A program made the translations under genes and the position numbers. Below the pieces are notes generated by a model. That model saw only the letters and a program-made list of their open reading frames with translations. It did no database searches and was not told where the DNA came from. Shown here piece by piece: positions 1 to 11,970 of a stretch of DNA of 64,000 bases (its first letter is position 1; each line of letters opens with the position of its first letter). Source of the stretch: Aspergillus flavus (lineage: Eukaryota; Ascomycota; Eurotiomycetes; Eurotiales; Aspergillaceae); the NCBI RefSeq assembly GCF_009017415.1, contig NC_092407.1:5132381-5196380 (forward strand), in the 5' to 3' direction.

Positions 1-1569
1 CATACAAACGCACGCTCAGAGCAGAGGTTGCTAATACGTAAAAAAGAAGCACAATCGTTGGCAGAGCTGGCCCTTTCGTCTCGGGGTCTGCATAGTTCGG
101 AGCTGGCCACCCTGCCACAACATCAGAGGGGATTTCAACCATGCTAATCCCCAGGCTCGGTGCATGCGGTACAGTCAACGGAACCTAGAGAGATAAAGTA
201 GAGGTGAAGAGGACCTTATCTCCAGGCTTCCAGGGGTGGTGTGGCTTGGGTTTCTTGTGAAAGCTGATAGATGGAGAAAGAAGCATCAAAAGTAAAAGCC
301 AAAACCGTGACAGTCGTGGAGGAAAGGTCACGCTTTGCACATTCAGACGGTTAACTTTTCATGGCACTAGATCCATGATGCGGAGGCCATGGTTGATCCA
401 TGGTGACCGTGAACTCTACGGCCAGATTGGATGCCGCTACTGCCGCGCTATTGGCCCACTCCCCGCACTCGTGGAGCGAACCCTAAAAGGTCGTTGAACC
501 AAAGTACATGTTCCATAAATATTGGCCTCTCATCTCTCCCGCGACAAATTACTAATGCGCCTAGAACACGGCTTCAGACACCGACCGCTACTTTGCACAC
601 TGTGCAAAGTCTCTCTACAAGGACTAGTCTCGCACTCGGGCTGGAGTATACTAATGTCGGCTTGAATGGCGATACTCCAAATTGCCATATGATAGATGAT
701 AGATTAAAACCCAAGATCCTGCCGCCGTTAATTATCGTATTTGTCTTCATCCAGACAACCAGATGTAACTGAGATGTATCTTAAACCTAAACCTTAACTA
801 AGGTCAGCATCGCACCCTTGGATGTAGATAGACCGCGGCAATATTCTCAATGTCTATATATATCCACAATCCTCTGCATAAATTACGGATATAGTATATC
901 TATTACTATCCTCATTCCGCAGCTTTGTGGATATAATATACTATCTAATATCCTCTAGATGTTTAAGGATATCCAATGGATATTAACCATCTTCAATGTA
1001 CTAAGTCTCGTGATTTATATTCATACAATTTATATATCTAAGTAGTATAAATGTTACGTGACTTACCTTACATAAATAATTAGACGAGAATTATACTAGT
1101 ATAGATATCTATAAAATATTCTTATTATCCTTGCGAACATCCATGGATATTCTTATTGAGAATATAGTATTAAAATGATATCTATTATCTGTAAATTGCG
1201 GATATGGTAGGCGACCCAATATCCAATGGAGAGGATATGCCGCAGTCTAGATTTAGACATAGAGCAATTTGCAGACATATTTCTTTGTCAGACAATCCAT
1301 CCATAGAGACTTCCACCTTTGAACCTTTGTCAGATATTGACCAATTTCTTGCTCACCCGTTCCTCTTACAGGTCGCGCGCTGTGGCAGCTCGCAAGAGCT
1401 TAACAAAGCAAAACCCGATGGTCGGGCCAGATTCCCATCGCACTCAATCGGGACTAGCAGATCTCATTCTGTGGTGTGATCACATGACTGAAGTCACGTG
1501 CGGCCAAGGGCATTACGATTTGTAGGGAATACCAGGCTTCCCACCAGAGGTCAACGCCGCCCCCTGTTA
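1..1569. other. No gene seen; AT-rich stretch at 840-1240
   Basis: I see no convincing coding region. From about 840 to 1240 the base composition drops to AT-rich and the short motif GGATAT/ATATCC recurs many times on both strands. The segment ATATTCTCAAT near 841 returns inverted near 1160 (ATTGAGAATAT). This may be an eroded miniature transposon, but no clean termini or target duplication are visible. Confidence 0.4.
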
Positions 1570-1570
1570 A

Positions 1571-1950
1571 ATGCTTACTTTGGATCCTTTTCGGACGCTG
1601 TAATTGAGCGCATCAAGTCAGATTCCGCGGTATGAAGGGCCTCTACTAGAGGGTTGGGAGGCTGCTGTTCATAACTCTCAGGTGGATCACGTCGACCAGG
1701 AAACAATTCTAACATTGTCTGCCACTGTCAGGCAACAGCCTGCGACATGGGGTCTGCACAGTGTCTCTCTCTGCAAGCCAGGTGCCTCCAACTACGTCCT
1801 CGATGAGCGCGATAGACTACGTACCTTTTCATATGTTGTCAATGTCGGGATCAACTACGCACATGTGAGTGTCAAAGGTCGCGCTCTCCTTGGCTTTTGT
1901 TGCGGTCCCAGGGTCCGATCTTGACACATATGGTCATGGCCTTTCGTGGA
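1571..1950 (+). pseudogene. Fragment of a subtilisin-like (S8, proteinase K type) serine protease
   Basis: Translation in shifting frames gives the end of an I9-type propeptide (FSDAVIERIKSD, about 1584-1620). Next comes the mature-enzyme start with the family hallmark ATWGLHSVS, then a FSYVVNVGINYAH segment, and after a frame change DTYGHG. In active family members the YVVD-TGIN motif carries the catalytic Asp and the GHGTHVAG motif the catalytic His. Here the Asp position reads Asn (a G-to-A change), a frameshift lies near 1900 and the sequence after GHG is unrelated. The Ser-containing half is absent. It is a dead remnant of a secreted alkaline protease gene. The assignment rests on recalled family motifs, so I am fairly but not fully sure. 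Confidence 0.7.
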
Positions 1951-2779
1951 GATGCCACACTCGGCCTAATCGCCTCACTTAATGCAACTGAGGTGTAGGA
2001 TAGCCGGAACTGCCTCGATTAATGCGATGATATATTATCCAGACGAGGCCAGGGGATCGCGCTTGAGGAACCTGTTTTTCGCATCACCCCATATCATGAT
2101 ATATTGTACAGTCAATCCGATACCTAAACCCTGTAGACGTACGTGTCGCAGGTGGCAGTGTCGAGGAGGTGTAAATAGTACGAGTACCTTTGGTTTCTTC
2201 GCTACTTAATTAGAATGCTACACAATTAAGCAACACCAAAGGTGATGGGGTTCAACTCGAGTCAAGCTAATGTTCTAGCTCCAGTCTCTAGTACAGCAGG
2301 ACGAGCTGTACCTAATCACGTGGTTAGCTTAGCAAACTGGGCAGTTAGTAGGAAGGTTAGTGTCCTCTACGCCAGGTGGAACGGTAGTATTCCTAGAGTG
2401 AAAACCCGGGAGAAGGCATTTGCGTGATATGACAGATCAAAACTGGAACCGGGTCTGCAGGCACGCATAAAGACTGGGCGTTGGGAGTGGTAGTTGAAAC
2501 TGTTTAGAGTTCTATAATTGCATGTTGTGCTAAAGTAAAAAATACCGAAATGATAGAAATCAAAGAATGTAATTAAACCCGGTAAAGCTTAGGGTGCTAG
2601 TGAGGTAATGAAAGTTATATATTAATAGCAAAACACTATGAGCGTGGGACAATCCGTGCAGAATGACTAGATAGTTGAAAGAAGACGAAAGGAAATGTTG
2701 AGGATGTACTGGCCATATCCCCTTTCCCGATTCCATACGAAATAGCTGTCGATGGAGATTTGGCTACGGTAGGGTGATG
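1951..2779. other. No gene seen; one imperfect hairpin
   Basis: No coding signal is visible. An imperfect inverted repeat sits around 2188-2243: ACCTTTGGT at the left and ACCAAAGGT at the right, each adjoined by a CTTAATT-like tail, with a loop of roughly 10 bases. It could be a miniature transposon remnant or a terminator-like structure. Confidence 0.35.
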
Positions 2780-3862
2780 CTATTCATACATGCCTGCCGA
2801 GAGCTTATGCTTGAGGAGGAGATCTTTGGCGTTTTGCGAGAGGACGTCAGGGCTCAGTTCCGGATTGTCGTGTGCAAAGGCGAGGTAGCTGGCTTTGGCG
2901 CCTTCAATCGCCACCGCAGGAGCATAGGGATAGTCGGATCCATACAGCACATGCGATGTATCCGTGTTTAACAAAAGCCCGGTAAGTTGGGTTTTGGTGG
3001 TACTGAGGGCAATATCGTAATAGAAGCGTCGGAATTCAGCCTCGACCTGAAGTGGCGTTAAGTTCAAGACACTGGAAATTTCTGGTACCAGAAGACTACC
3101 GGACGCGCGAGCAGATAGGTAGGGCAGGGTGCCGCCTGCATGAGATAGAATCAGGTCTACATCCTGCGTGCGTGTGCGAACCCCGCGAAGGACTAAGTCG
3201 ACGGCCGCGCGAGTGGTCTGTTGGGGGTAGTCAACAATGGGCTGAGGCAAGGCCCCAGCGACAAACAAGGGGTTGACGTCCATGACTCCAGGATGCATGA
3301 ACACCAAGGCCTTGTACATGTTAAGTCTTTCCCAGATTGGATCAAAGGTCGGATCGCCGGGTAACATATCCCCATATGATGTATACATTCCAACCCCAAC
3401 AGCTGCCCTTTGCGTCTTGAAGATATAGTCGATTTCCGCTAAGGTGCCGTTAATGTCTCGCCAGTCTGGAAGAGCCCCGAAGAATTCTATATGAGTGGGG
3501 TCTTCGTGCGTGATGTTCGCCAGGAAGTCATTGACCTTGCGACAAAGGGTGCGACCCTTTTCCCCAGTTCCAACGACAGGAACCCCAGGGGTTGAAAGCG
3601 ATAGGACGGCTTTCTCAGACCCTACACTACTCATGCTGCGCAATGTCCCTTCCAGGGACCACTCGGGCGTTGGGTATCCGGAGGGATCACCACCGGCTTC
3701 AGCCACTGCGGCAACGTAGAACGGAGGAAGCACATGGATATGTGTATCTGTCAGGTGCCACATGTCGCGGAGCCCGTGGCGGTGCTTCATTCCATGAGCA
3801 TGGACACTGCCTAAAAGGCCAGTTAGAAGTGTCGCAAAAAGAAGGCTTCTCGTTAAAGGCAT
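2780..3862 (-). CDS. Secreted amidohydrolase-2 family protein (decarboxylase-like)
   Basis: This is a single-exon gene of 360 codons. The first ATG of the open frame is at 3862; the frame runs upstream to 3952 but only from a TTG. The N-terminus is a signal peptide (LLFATLLTGLLGSVHA) with likely cleavage near residue 22. The mature part has DTHIHVLPP, whose HxH at residues 41-43 is the metal-binding entry motif of the amidohydrolase-2/ACMSD family. MHPG, SHAGG and YGSDYPY follow, supplying the further His and the Asp ligands. The family includes 2-amino-3-carboxymuconate semialdehyde, gamma-resorcylate and 6-methylsalicylate decarboxylases, several with secretory leaders in fungi. A non-oxidative aromatic decarboxylase is therefore the best guess, with the substrate unknown. 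A TATA box lies upstream at 4026-4033. No other aromatic-pathway gene is directly adjacent. Confidence 0.85.
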   Translation of the reverse strand: MPLTRSLLFATLLTGLLGSVHAHGMKHRHGLRDMWHLTDTHIHVLPPFYVAAVAEAGGDPSGYPTPEWSLEGTLRSMSSVGSEKAVLSLSTPGVPVVGTGEKGRTLCRKVNDFLANITHEDPTHIEFFGALPDWRDINGTLAEIDYIFKTQRAAVGVGMYTSYGDMLPGDPTFDPIWERLNMYKALVFMHPGVMDVNPLFVAGALPQPIVDYPQQTTRAAVDLVLRGVRTRTQDVDLILSHAGGTLPYLSARASGSLLVPEISSVLNLTPLQVEAEFRRFYYDIALSTTKTQLTGLLLNTDTSHVLYGSDYPYAPAVAIEGAKASYLAFAHDNPELSPDVLSQNAKDLLLKHKLSAGMYE

Positions 3863-4025
3863 GTTGTGTGGTAAAGACAGGAAACGGTCGACTATAGAGA
3901 CCAAAGAAAGTGATAGGAACAACAAAAGGAAAGAAGGAATCAAAGAAAGCAAGAAAGAGTACCGAGATCACAGAGGTTATGATCACTACACTTTTGAACT
4001 GAGAGCTAAGGGTTGTATACAATCA

Positions 4026-4033
4026 TATTTATA
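4026..4033 (-). promoter_or_regulatory. TATA box of the amidohydrolase gene
   Basis: The minus strand reads TATAAATA about 165 bases before the ATG at 3862, a usual distance for a filamentous fungal core promoter with a short 5' leader. Confidence 0.5.
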
Positions 4034-5806
4034 CTTTGGCAGCCCATGCTGGGGTTTCCCAAGGCCATTCGCGTTCAATAGGTGGCGGAGTGGACGCGCG
4101 GCGACTGAAGATCACCCCGTGGCTTGTCGGAGTCTGAGGCCAACCAAAACGCCTATGACTTCAGATATAGGGTTGGAAATTGGGCACTGAAACTTATTTT
4201 CTTCTCGGTACCTCTCCGGCAAGGACAAGGTTGAGGAATGGGGGCTAGGGATGCGTCCCGGTCTCGGACACAAATCACGCTTTAGCTCGACTCTACGACG
4301 ATATGTTTAGGTCCCAACAGTCCCATAGGATTTGGAAACTGATGGGAGGAGCCTCACACCATGCTACAACGTCAGCATCAGTGCCATGTGTCGGAAAGCC
4401 AACTGCATTCCCTGTGTAGTCAAGGCTTCGACTCTCACTGCGAGCTTGGCGTTGACCTCGACTGAGCAATCTTGCTGAAGGACTTGCCACAACAACCCTG
4501 CACAAATTGCTGTTACACTGCGATTCTATGTACTTCCGTTCCAACTTCCATCACTTCAATCAGTCTGTGAGTCTCGGTCATGTTTGTTTCTCGAAAGCAC
4601 GTGACATGCTGGCCAGCGGACATTCTTGTAGGGATTATGTGATGGCTTCTGCCCGTTGCTGTTTGTATCTCTGCCCCCACAGTGAAACCATCTTTTACTA
4701 TTTCCTCGCCGAGTGCTTCTATGTGTGGACAGCAACTCTTGCGGACATCTGTGTAGGACTAGCCGAACTTCCGCTCACACTGAAAAACGTAACTAGGCGA
4801 GCATCTAAATAATCATCGGCAGGTACTAGACGTTTGCTGCCCAAGATCCTCCCCACTTAAGCCTCCTTCTCATTTCAATGCCTGTTTGAAACACCGCTCG
4901 CTACGTCGTAGGTACAGCTAGCCAGGCTTATGACAGCATGCTCAAACTCTCAGAAGATAATATTTCAATGTAAGAAGGTTGACTTCTAGAATTTCTCAAT
5001 CAAGTTCCTTTGCTACTCCCAGGAAGTATCGGCAGGTCATTTATATGCATACTCAGGTTCTATTTAGGACTGCGCCCTCGGGCAATCATTGGCACTTCGA
5101 TCTCTACAGAAACTTGTCAGGTGTCAATTGACCGTGCTCAGGACCACCAAAATTGCCCCAGGATCCGTGTACTGTGGGGCTTGGCTTGAGGTTCGGGATG
5201 ATTCCGGACCCCTGTGGAGTATCAGGTCCGGCCCGATCAATGTGTGGCACAAAGTTTAATTCACAGTGTGGAGTAAAACCCGGCCAATATGAATGCGAGA
5301 GCCAGCAAGAATCAAGCCCGGAAGACTTCACCTAGCCATTTGAAACCAGCACGGATCCGGATTGCAGCCGGTCTCCCCAGGGGCAATGCACAAGGGAACA
5401 CCGGAAAAGAACCGAGTACATGCTGTTGATTACAAACGGTCGGGTTTCGGTTCGATTCTCGAGCATCTTAGAGAAGTCTAGCCTGTGTACTGAGAATCAC
5501 TGACTTCACATGGGTTGTCTCGGAACTATTGATCGTTAACCACACCTGCCTTGGGCGAGATTCTCAACATTTTGTTTCCTACACACTAGCGGTGCTGGTA
5601 CTAAACCCCCTGTTGCTAGCCAGTAGACGCCAACCTGCTTGGCTGGTCTTCTACCACATATATAATATTTGAAATGTTTGTCCGTTACATCACTCTATCT
5701 CTCAGACCACCAGGGTGACGGCCATGGTTCTACCCGCTGCAAAGTCTCTACCCCCGCGATTACCTTTCCTTCGTCTTGCATCTAGACACAAATCCTTGCA
5801 TATAAT
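4034..5806. other. Intergenic, no gene seen
   Basis: Only short unsupported open frames occur. Base composition is ordinary. The last 150 bases hold a TATATAAT element at 5659-5666, about 145 bases before the next ATG, which may serve the DUF3712 gene. Confidence 0.45.
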
Positions 5807-7157
5807 ATGAAGAAAGATCTCATTTCATCCAGCCGCGATGCCATCGGGCTTGATCAACGGCTACCGGGTGAAGTTGATAAGAATGTCCTCGAGGTTCAAC
5901 ATTGCGAGGTCATAGATTCCTGTCCATCATCTACAAGTTTCCAAAGAAGCAAGCGGCAGTCTCTTCGGCGACACTGCGCAAAGTTCCGGTGGTTCTATAT
6001 CCTGGGTGTGGTTGTCGTGTTGTCAATCATGCTACCAGTCTTGTATGGTTCCTACCTACCTCCTCTCAATAATTGTACTTACTGTGCTCTTAGCTTTCTA
6101 GTGATACTCCGTGCGATAGTCCAGCGAATACTCAACCAATCCCACCTCGTCCTCACATCAGCCGATATCATGAATCCGCGCCCTCATTCGGTCGACCTTA
6201 CTATCAACTCGACTTTACATCTGCCCGTTGACATTCCAGTGCGCATAGATCCTCTGACACTCAATCTTGGATCCGTACCCGGTTCAAGTAACAGCCCATT
6301 CGCTCAGGTGTACATACCTGGAACCACAGTTGGTGGGACGGCTGTCCTAGGAGTGCAAAACCAAACCACACAATTAAACAATCAGCAATGGCTCGAATAC
6401 GTCCGGTCCATGATATTCGAGGAAACCGTTGTTATGTCTGTGGTCGCAAGAGTGGACACTTTCCTGGGCATATTAAAATCAAACGTTGTCTTCAATAAGG
6501 AGATTGAACAGAAAGGTTAGCTACACCTCCTGCACAAAAATACTCCCACGTTTCCGAATCCAAATCGAAAGAGGACAAATTCTGATTTTGATAGCAGGCC
6601 TGAATTCATTCTCCGGCTTTTCCATCCAGCATCCCCGATTGCTTCTCCCTGCCGCTGACAACGGGACGAACTTCATCGCCACCGTATCCCTACCTAATCC
6701 TTCGGTCATGACGTTAGAGATTGTAAACACCCTTAGAAAATCTGTGACTAAATTAACCAGCTGACAGTCGCCACAGGGAACTGTGGTGTTGGATCTGAAG
6801 ATCTCTGGGGGCACAATTGGCAACGCTACGCTCAAAGATCTGATCATACAACCAGGGAATCAGTCAACTACATTATACGGCATACTGGACCTACAAAGCA
6901 TGAAGTCAAATGCCGGTACCATTATAAAAAACCAGTCGGATCCTTTGAAAAATGGATACCTCCTTATAGATTCTGTGGTGAAGCTGGTTACGTATGACGG
7001 TGTTGAGGTACCATATTACACCGATGCAATGCACAACCTAACCATGACAGCAAAGTTGCCGCTTGTCGAACTGGGGTTGGATACACTAGGAGGAATCATG
7101 GAGGATCGTGGTATAGGCTTACCATTTTTATCAAAGCTTCGTAGCGCTGATGGTTGA
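5807..7157 (+). CDS. DUF3712 family single-pass membrane protein, four exons
   Basis: I join 5807-6042, 6094-6515, 6598-6722 and 6777-7157, giving 387 residues with all frames consistent. The introns are 51, 82 and 54 bp with GT and AG ends. The first is a multiple of three, so it does not break the frame. The N-terminal 55 residues are hydrophilic and basic (RSKRQSLRRHC), followed by a transmembrane segment (FYILGVVVVLSIMLPV). The rest is a lumenal or extracellular domain with many N-glycosylation sequons, and the FNKEIEQKGLNSFSGF stretch matches the conserved core of fungal DUF3712 proteins. That family is common in Aspergillus and related to LEA-like membrane or cell-surface proteins; its function is unknown. 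The gene appears intact among decayed neighbours. Confidence 0.8.
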
Positions 7158-7632
7158 TTTTGTCCAAGCGCTCTTTCAGTGTACTATAATCTATTAGCGG
7201 TATATCTATGGAGTATAGTAGGCCAATAGACTTTAGAATTATAGTACTAAATACTGGACATCTTCCCTCACATTGAAATCCGCTCCGACAGATCATCGAT
7301 TGTGGGGTTTTGCCAGTCGGAAGGAGATGTGGGTTACCGATGCCACACCGAAAATATATATTCAACCAACGTCTTCCAAGAGCTATCATTCCCAAAAATA
7401 TAGCAATTTACTAGTCAATTCCAATATATAATGAATGCGTAGCCTACTACTAGCGTGTACTAGCGTACTGCGGGGATCCGATGCAATTTCCACTTCTCCG
7501 CACCTTCCGATCCAACTCCCAAGGTTTTTGGGGATCTTTCCTGGATCCTTTTCAAAGAAACCAATCCAGCATGCTACCTGCCTTAGCTCACAGCTTCAAG
7601 CTCTTGCCTACGCGCGGCCGGACCCCGGCAAA
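7158..7632. repeat. Intergenic; imperfect inverted repeat at about 7180-7256
   Basis: GTACTATAATCTATTAG near 7181 is mirrored by an ATTATAGTACT-containing arm near 7239-7250, with CTATTGGCC-like sequence adjoining. It may be a miniature transposon scar. No gene is seen. Confidence 0.3.
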
Positions 7633-8224
7633 ATGTAGTCGACCTGTAGTTTCTGTAACCGCCAATTCTCGCGACGCGAGCATCTGACTCGCCATCAACG
7701 CTTCCATGTCAATGAACGCTCCTACGTGTGCGGATCTTGTGGAAAGAGATTTAACAGATGGTAGGTCCCACTGTTGCTTACCATTATATACATCTTGTAA
7801 CGTTGATAGCGATCTCCTGTATAGGCACAGAAAGCTGAACTGCTCGACGGTCACTCGGGACAGAAGAGTCAAGCAGCCACAGACCCGCAATCGTTCAGCC
7901 TGTGACCACTGTGCCAAAGCCAAGCTCCGCTGCTCACCCTCTGATCCATGCAGCAGGTGCCAAAAGAAAAATATCCCCTGCGTGAGGAAGTCTGGAAATA
8001 GTTCGACCGACTCGATCGACACTGACGATATGCGTCCGGAAAGACCGCCACATACCCATACTGACTCAATCCCCGAGTTTGGATGTCAACAGGATGCCCA
8101 GGCTGCCATGGCCCCCATGTATCTCTTGGTGCTATGCCGCAGATTCCACTGGGCACAGGTAAGCCTCCCAAAGGCCAGAGGGGGAAGCCGGCCTACTGAT
8201 CATGGTAGGAAATGGCGATACTGA
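7633..8224 (+). pseudogene. Truncated C2H2 + Zn2Cys6 transcription factor, stop at codon 2
   Basis: The frame reads ATG TAG at 7633-7638 and then two C2H2 zinc fingers. The first is CSFCNRQFSRREHLTRHQRFH. The second is CGSCGKRFNRCDLLYRH, completed across a 49-bp intron at 7761-7809. A Zn2Cys6 cluster follows: ACDHCAKAKLRC, then CSRCQKKNIPC, with spacing 2-6-5-2-6. The combined architecture is a known fungal regulator type. Codon 2 is a stop, most simply an old CAG changed to TAG. After the Zn2Cys6 motif the frame ends within about 70 residues, so the usual fungal-specific middle domain is missing. An unseen upstream exon splicing into the TGTAG at 7634-7638 could rescue the start but not the missing C-terminus. 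It lies directly upstream of a decayed P450, which it may once have regulated. Confidence 0.7.
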
Positions 8225-8427
8225 AGCATCACCCCGTGAAGTCCATGCGGCCCAGGATCCGTACAATGTGGTGCTTGCCTGGCCGTTCGAAGGTTGTACA
8301 CCACCTGTAGTACGCGAGTCCTTGTGGATCGAATATCCCAGATGTAACCACATTAGCTATTAATTACACATTGGATGCCCAGTACGAGTCAGCCCTTTGT
8401 CACATTGAACAACTTTGCAGTCCGAAG

Positions 8428-10718
8428 ATGGAGGAAAGCAAAGCACCTCTTCACAATATGCTTTTGGTTATAGTTTGCCTGCTCTTGGGGTTGGGTATAG
8501 CTGGCTTGCGGAGCTCTCATGCTTCGAAACAGCTGTCATTACCGCCGCAACCAAGAGGCAGCATGGTCTTGGGGAATCTGTCAGAGATCATGAAAGCAAG
8601 TATGGATAACCTTCAGCACCCGCTGGTACAAGGCTGGGCCAGGGAACATGGAGAAGTTATTCGTGTCCGGCTCTGCCCAGTTACAGAGTACTTCCTGAAT
8701 TCAGATCGAGCTGTCAAGGTGCTCTAACCGATTGCTTCGAAATACAGGGAGCAGGTACTGACCTCGACAGGAAAACATGGACCGATCATCTGCCATATCA
8801 TCAGAACGGCCTCGGTGGATGATTAGCAATGAACTCATTTGCAACCAGCTCAACGTTTTGTTGCTCCATAGAAGTGATCCGCGCCAGAGTGTAAGGCAGA
8901 AGGCAGGCATGAATGCTCAAGTGAAGCTGACCATGATTTGTAGAACCAGAGGTGCGTGATATATTTATATTTAACGAGCGTTCCGCGAGCAGACGCCGAC
9001 CTACCGTAAGCTACATATGGATGACCCTACCATTCTCTATATCTACTTAGACTCATTGAAGGTTCCTCCATTATGAAACGGCCAAATTCCTTCACAGTAT
9101 CACGAATAATCCGCAGGCCGGCCAGGATGGTACTCAGATACTGAGACTGATTGCCCGCTATACATATAGTGCGTTTGTAACACAGACGTTTGGCATGGAC
9201 GTACGTAGACATAAATCCCCTTCTTGCTTCTAATGACATACCAATAATCGTTTGAATAGATCCCTCGCGTAGACGATCCTGTTATTGACTACATACATGG
9301 TAAGTATCACACACCCTCTCACATCTTCTCTGACCAGCCGATATAGAAACGGGCTTAGCTCAGATCTTGGGTAAGTAGTGGATCCAGCTCGACTGGCGAT
9401 AATGGTTAAATTCAAGTACCCTAGGCACAATCCCGGGAATGCACATGGTTGATATATTCACGTGGCTGAACTACTTGCCCCTCTGTCTCTAACCATGGGA
9501 GCAAGATGCCCGGAAACGATTCAAGCGAGACTTGGAATGGTGCATCGTCCGCCTACACGTAAGGTCCTTATTGTCGAAAACACAATTCACGTTGGCATCT
9601 GATAAATATAACCTCGATCCTTAGAGGATTAAGAACCCTAACCTTGCTGGGAAGTATATGCCTGACGCATTTCTTCCCTCCGTTCTTCGGGCAGCAGATC
9701 TGGGGCGCTTCACCACCGAGGAAGAAGCAGCATATCTGCCACTTCAACTCATCATCGGTGCTGCAGATACGGTAGGCAATGAGACCCGTTTGGCTACTAA
9801 AGCTCGGTGTTCTGATGGTGCTATGAACTACAACAGAGTCAGATCTCGACTTGGTCGTTCCTGGAAGCCATGCTCCAATATCCAGACGTCCAGCACAGGG
9901 CACGATCTGAGATTGGTATGGTTCATTCAAATGGTTTCTCTCAAAGTATCCACTAATCCCTTCTTCAGAGGCGGTGGTTGGTGATCGCTTACCTGAGTTC
10001 GCCGATCTGGAGCGCATTCCGTACATTCGATGCGTGATGAAAGAAGTTTGGCGGTGGCGCCCCCACGTTGCCCTTGGCCATCCGCATGTCACGACAAAGG
10101 ACATAGTTGATAACAGGAAAAGAATTCCCAAGGGCGCCCATCTTCATCTAAATGCATGGTAGGGTAGACCTCATCTAGCAAGAAGGACAGCCTGGTTAAC
10201 AATAGCCTTGGTCAGGGTTATTTCACACGACTCAAAAAGACACGAATATCCGGATCGCTTCTGGCCTGAGCGATACACGGACGACCATACAACTGTAAGT
10301 AATCTACTGCCAGGCCAGCCAGTCTGATAGGTGACGGGAGTTCCCAGACAATGCAGAGTGTGAACTCTTCTGACGTGACTAAACGCGATCATTTTGCTTT
10401 CGGTGCCGGGCGTCGCAGCTGTATGTCAGCTATCAACTGTTATAATCAACACATGACTGACATATGCTAGGCCCTGGTTACCACGTTGCAAAACGATCAC
10501 ACGCTATCGCAATAATGAGAATTCTCTGGGCCTTTGAGGTCGTGTGGGCGCCTGGGACAAGGCAGCCTGTGGATCCATTGACGTACCTGCGCCGCTCTGA
10601 AGTGCCCGGGAATGCCTCGTCAAGACTGCCCGTTACATTGCGAGTATTGAGCTAGGAAAAGGCAAACATTATTATCCAGACTTTTGACGTGCTGCAGCAT
10701 GAGCGCTTACCTCTTGTA
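8428..10718 (+). pseudogene. Cytochrome P450, heavily decayed
   Basis: The pieces are in the right order for one microsomal P450 but in different frames with many stops. They are: ATG at 8428 with a membrane anchor, a proline-rich LPPQPRGSMVLGN hinge and WAREHGEVIRVRL (to 8727); a B/C-helix region SERPRWMISNELICNQLNVL (about 8797-8860); an I-helix LQLIIGAADTVGNE (about 9742-9785); a K-helix KEVWRWRPH with ExxR (about 10037-10065); the haem loop FAFGAGRRSC (about 10393-10422); and a C-terminal stretch (about 10490-10718). The 750 bases between the second and third pieces hold almost nothing readable. The haem Cys is still present. The family resembles fungal polyketide-tailoring P450s, but I cannot name it. 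Confidence 0.75.
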
Positions 10719-11970
10719 AGTACCACGATGATGATTCTTCTCGTGTCTATTGACACAGCTAACAGACTTCATGCCTCTCTGTCATTAAGCTTGTCAGAGG
10801 ACCTGTACCCTAGTCCTTGGCGTGTCTCGGGCACCCTTGGTTTTCTCGGCCGCCCATGACCCTATTTTTCCTATTTCTATATATGTATTGCGCATCATAT
10901 ATATTAATATATTTGCTTTTATTTATTATATATATAGAGTATGCCAGTTAGAACTGACCATAACAGCAGTCTACCGCATTGCTTCTGGACTCTGCCTACC
11001 CTCCCTGAGTCCGCAGAATTCATTCCGGATGCAATTCAGGGTATTGTGTGGCTCATCGAAAAGATGAAGCGAGGTCGATCAAGGTGTCAAGTAGAATGGA
11101 CAATGAATAGTCAACCTCAAGTCTAGACTGGAAATACAGTAACACATTCCGAAGGCGTCCATACAACTTTCAATTTACGGCGCAATCTTAGCAAGATCAA
11201 AGTAGTGGACAAGGGTCTGCAGATTTCTAGTGCTTAGAGTTTGAAAAATATTGCTAGGATGGAATCGATAACTCATCTCTCGAACAAAACCATGTATGCT
11301 CTGGGGATATTGTAGTGGCAAGCTTGACTGCCGCTGAATGGTATCAGAAGAGCAACTCAAGGAGCACACGGCTTCACGTCAAATCACCTTGATCCTTCCT
11401 GAAACCACGCAAAGTGCCCGTTCGCATCCGAATCGCCCCTCCCAGCCTCGTCCCATTCTTCAACCATTATTGAACGCAAATGGCATTTTCCTGTTTGGCC
11501 GTGAGGGTTCTGCCGGGAGTTTCGGATATCAGCGCTCCTAGAAGCATGACGTTGCATTTGACCTCTAGCCGGAACCTGGCGGGCGATTGGAACGACATTT
11601 GATATGATTGGATCGTTCAATATTTGCGTTTGGGGTTAGCGCAAAGTCCAAAGTCATAGTTTCGGAGTCATGTTTCGGATCGGAGATTGGCTTAGTCAGT
11701 TACCGAAAGCCAGGTAACATACTTTAGGATGCCAAGATCAGCACCATTCGGATGTCATGCAGTTAGGTGTATATACAAGATCCCCTTGTCATTCTCGACC
11801 TGTTGAGAGTAGGTTTCGTCATCACTGGCGATCCATACCTGCCTCGTCATCCAGCGGTCTCGCCCTCCCCTTTCTCGCGCCACATCTCTCACTTGGAATG
11901 TTATTTATTTGGCTGCCAGAGTCCTACTTACCATACCGGAGCATCAGGCCATCTTATTCATCCCACCACA
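10719..11970. other. Intergenic, no gene seen
   Basis: A short A/T run (about 10,865-10,945) contains stacked TATATA motifs. No open frame has coding character. TATATA at 11,770-11,775 is about 200 bases before the EthD gene start. Confidence 0.4.
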
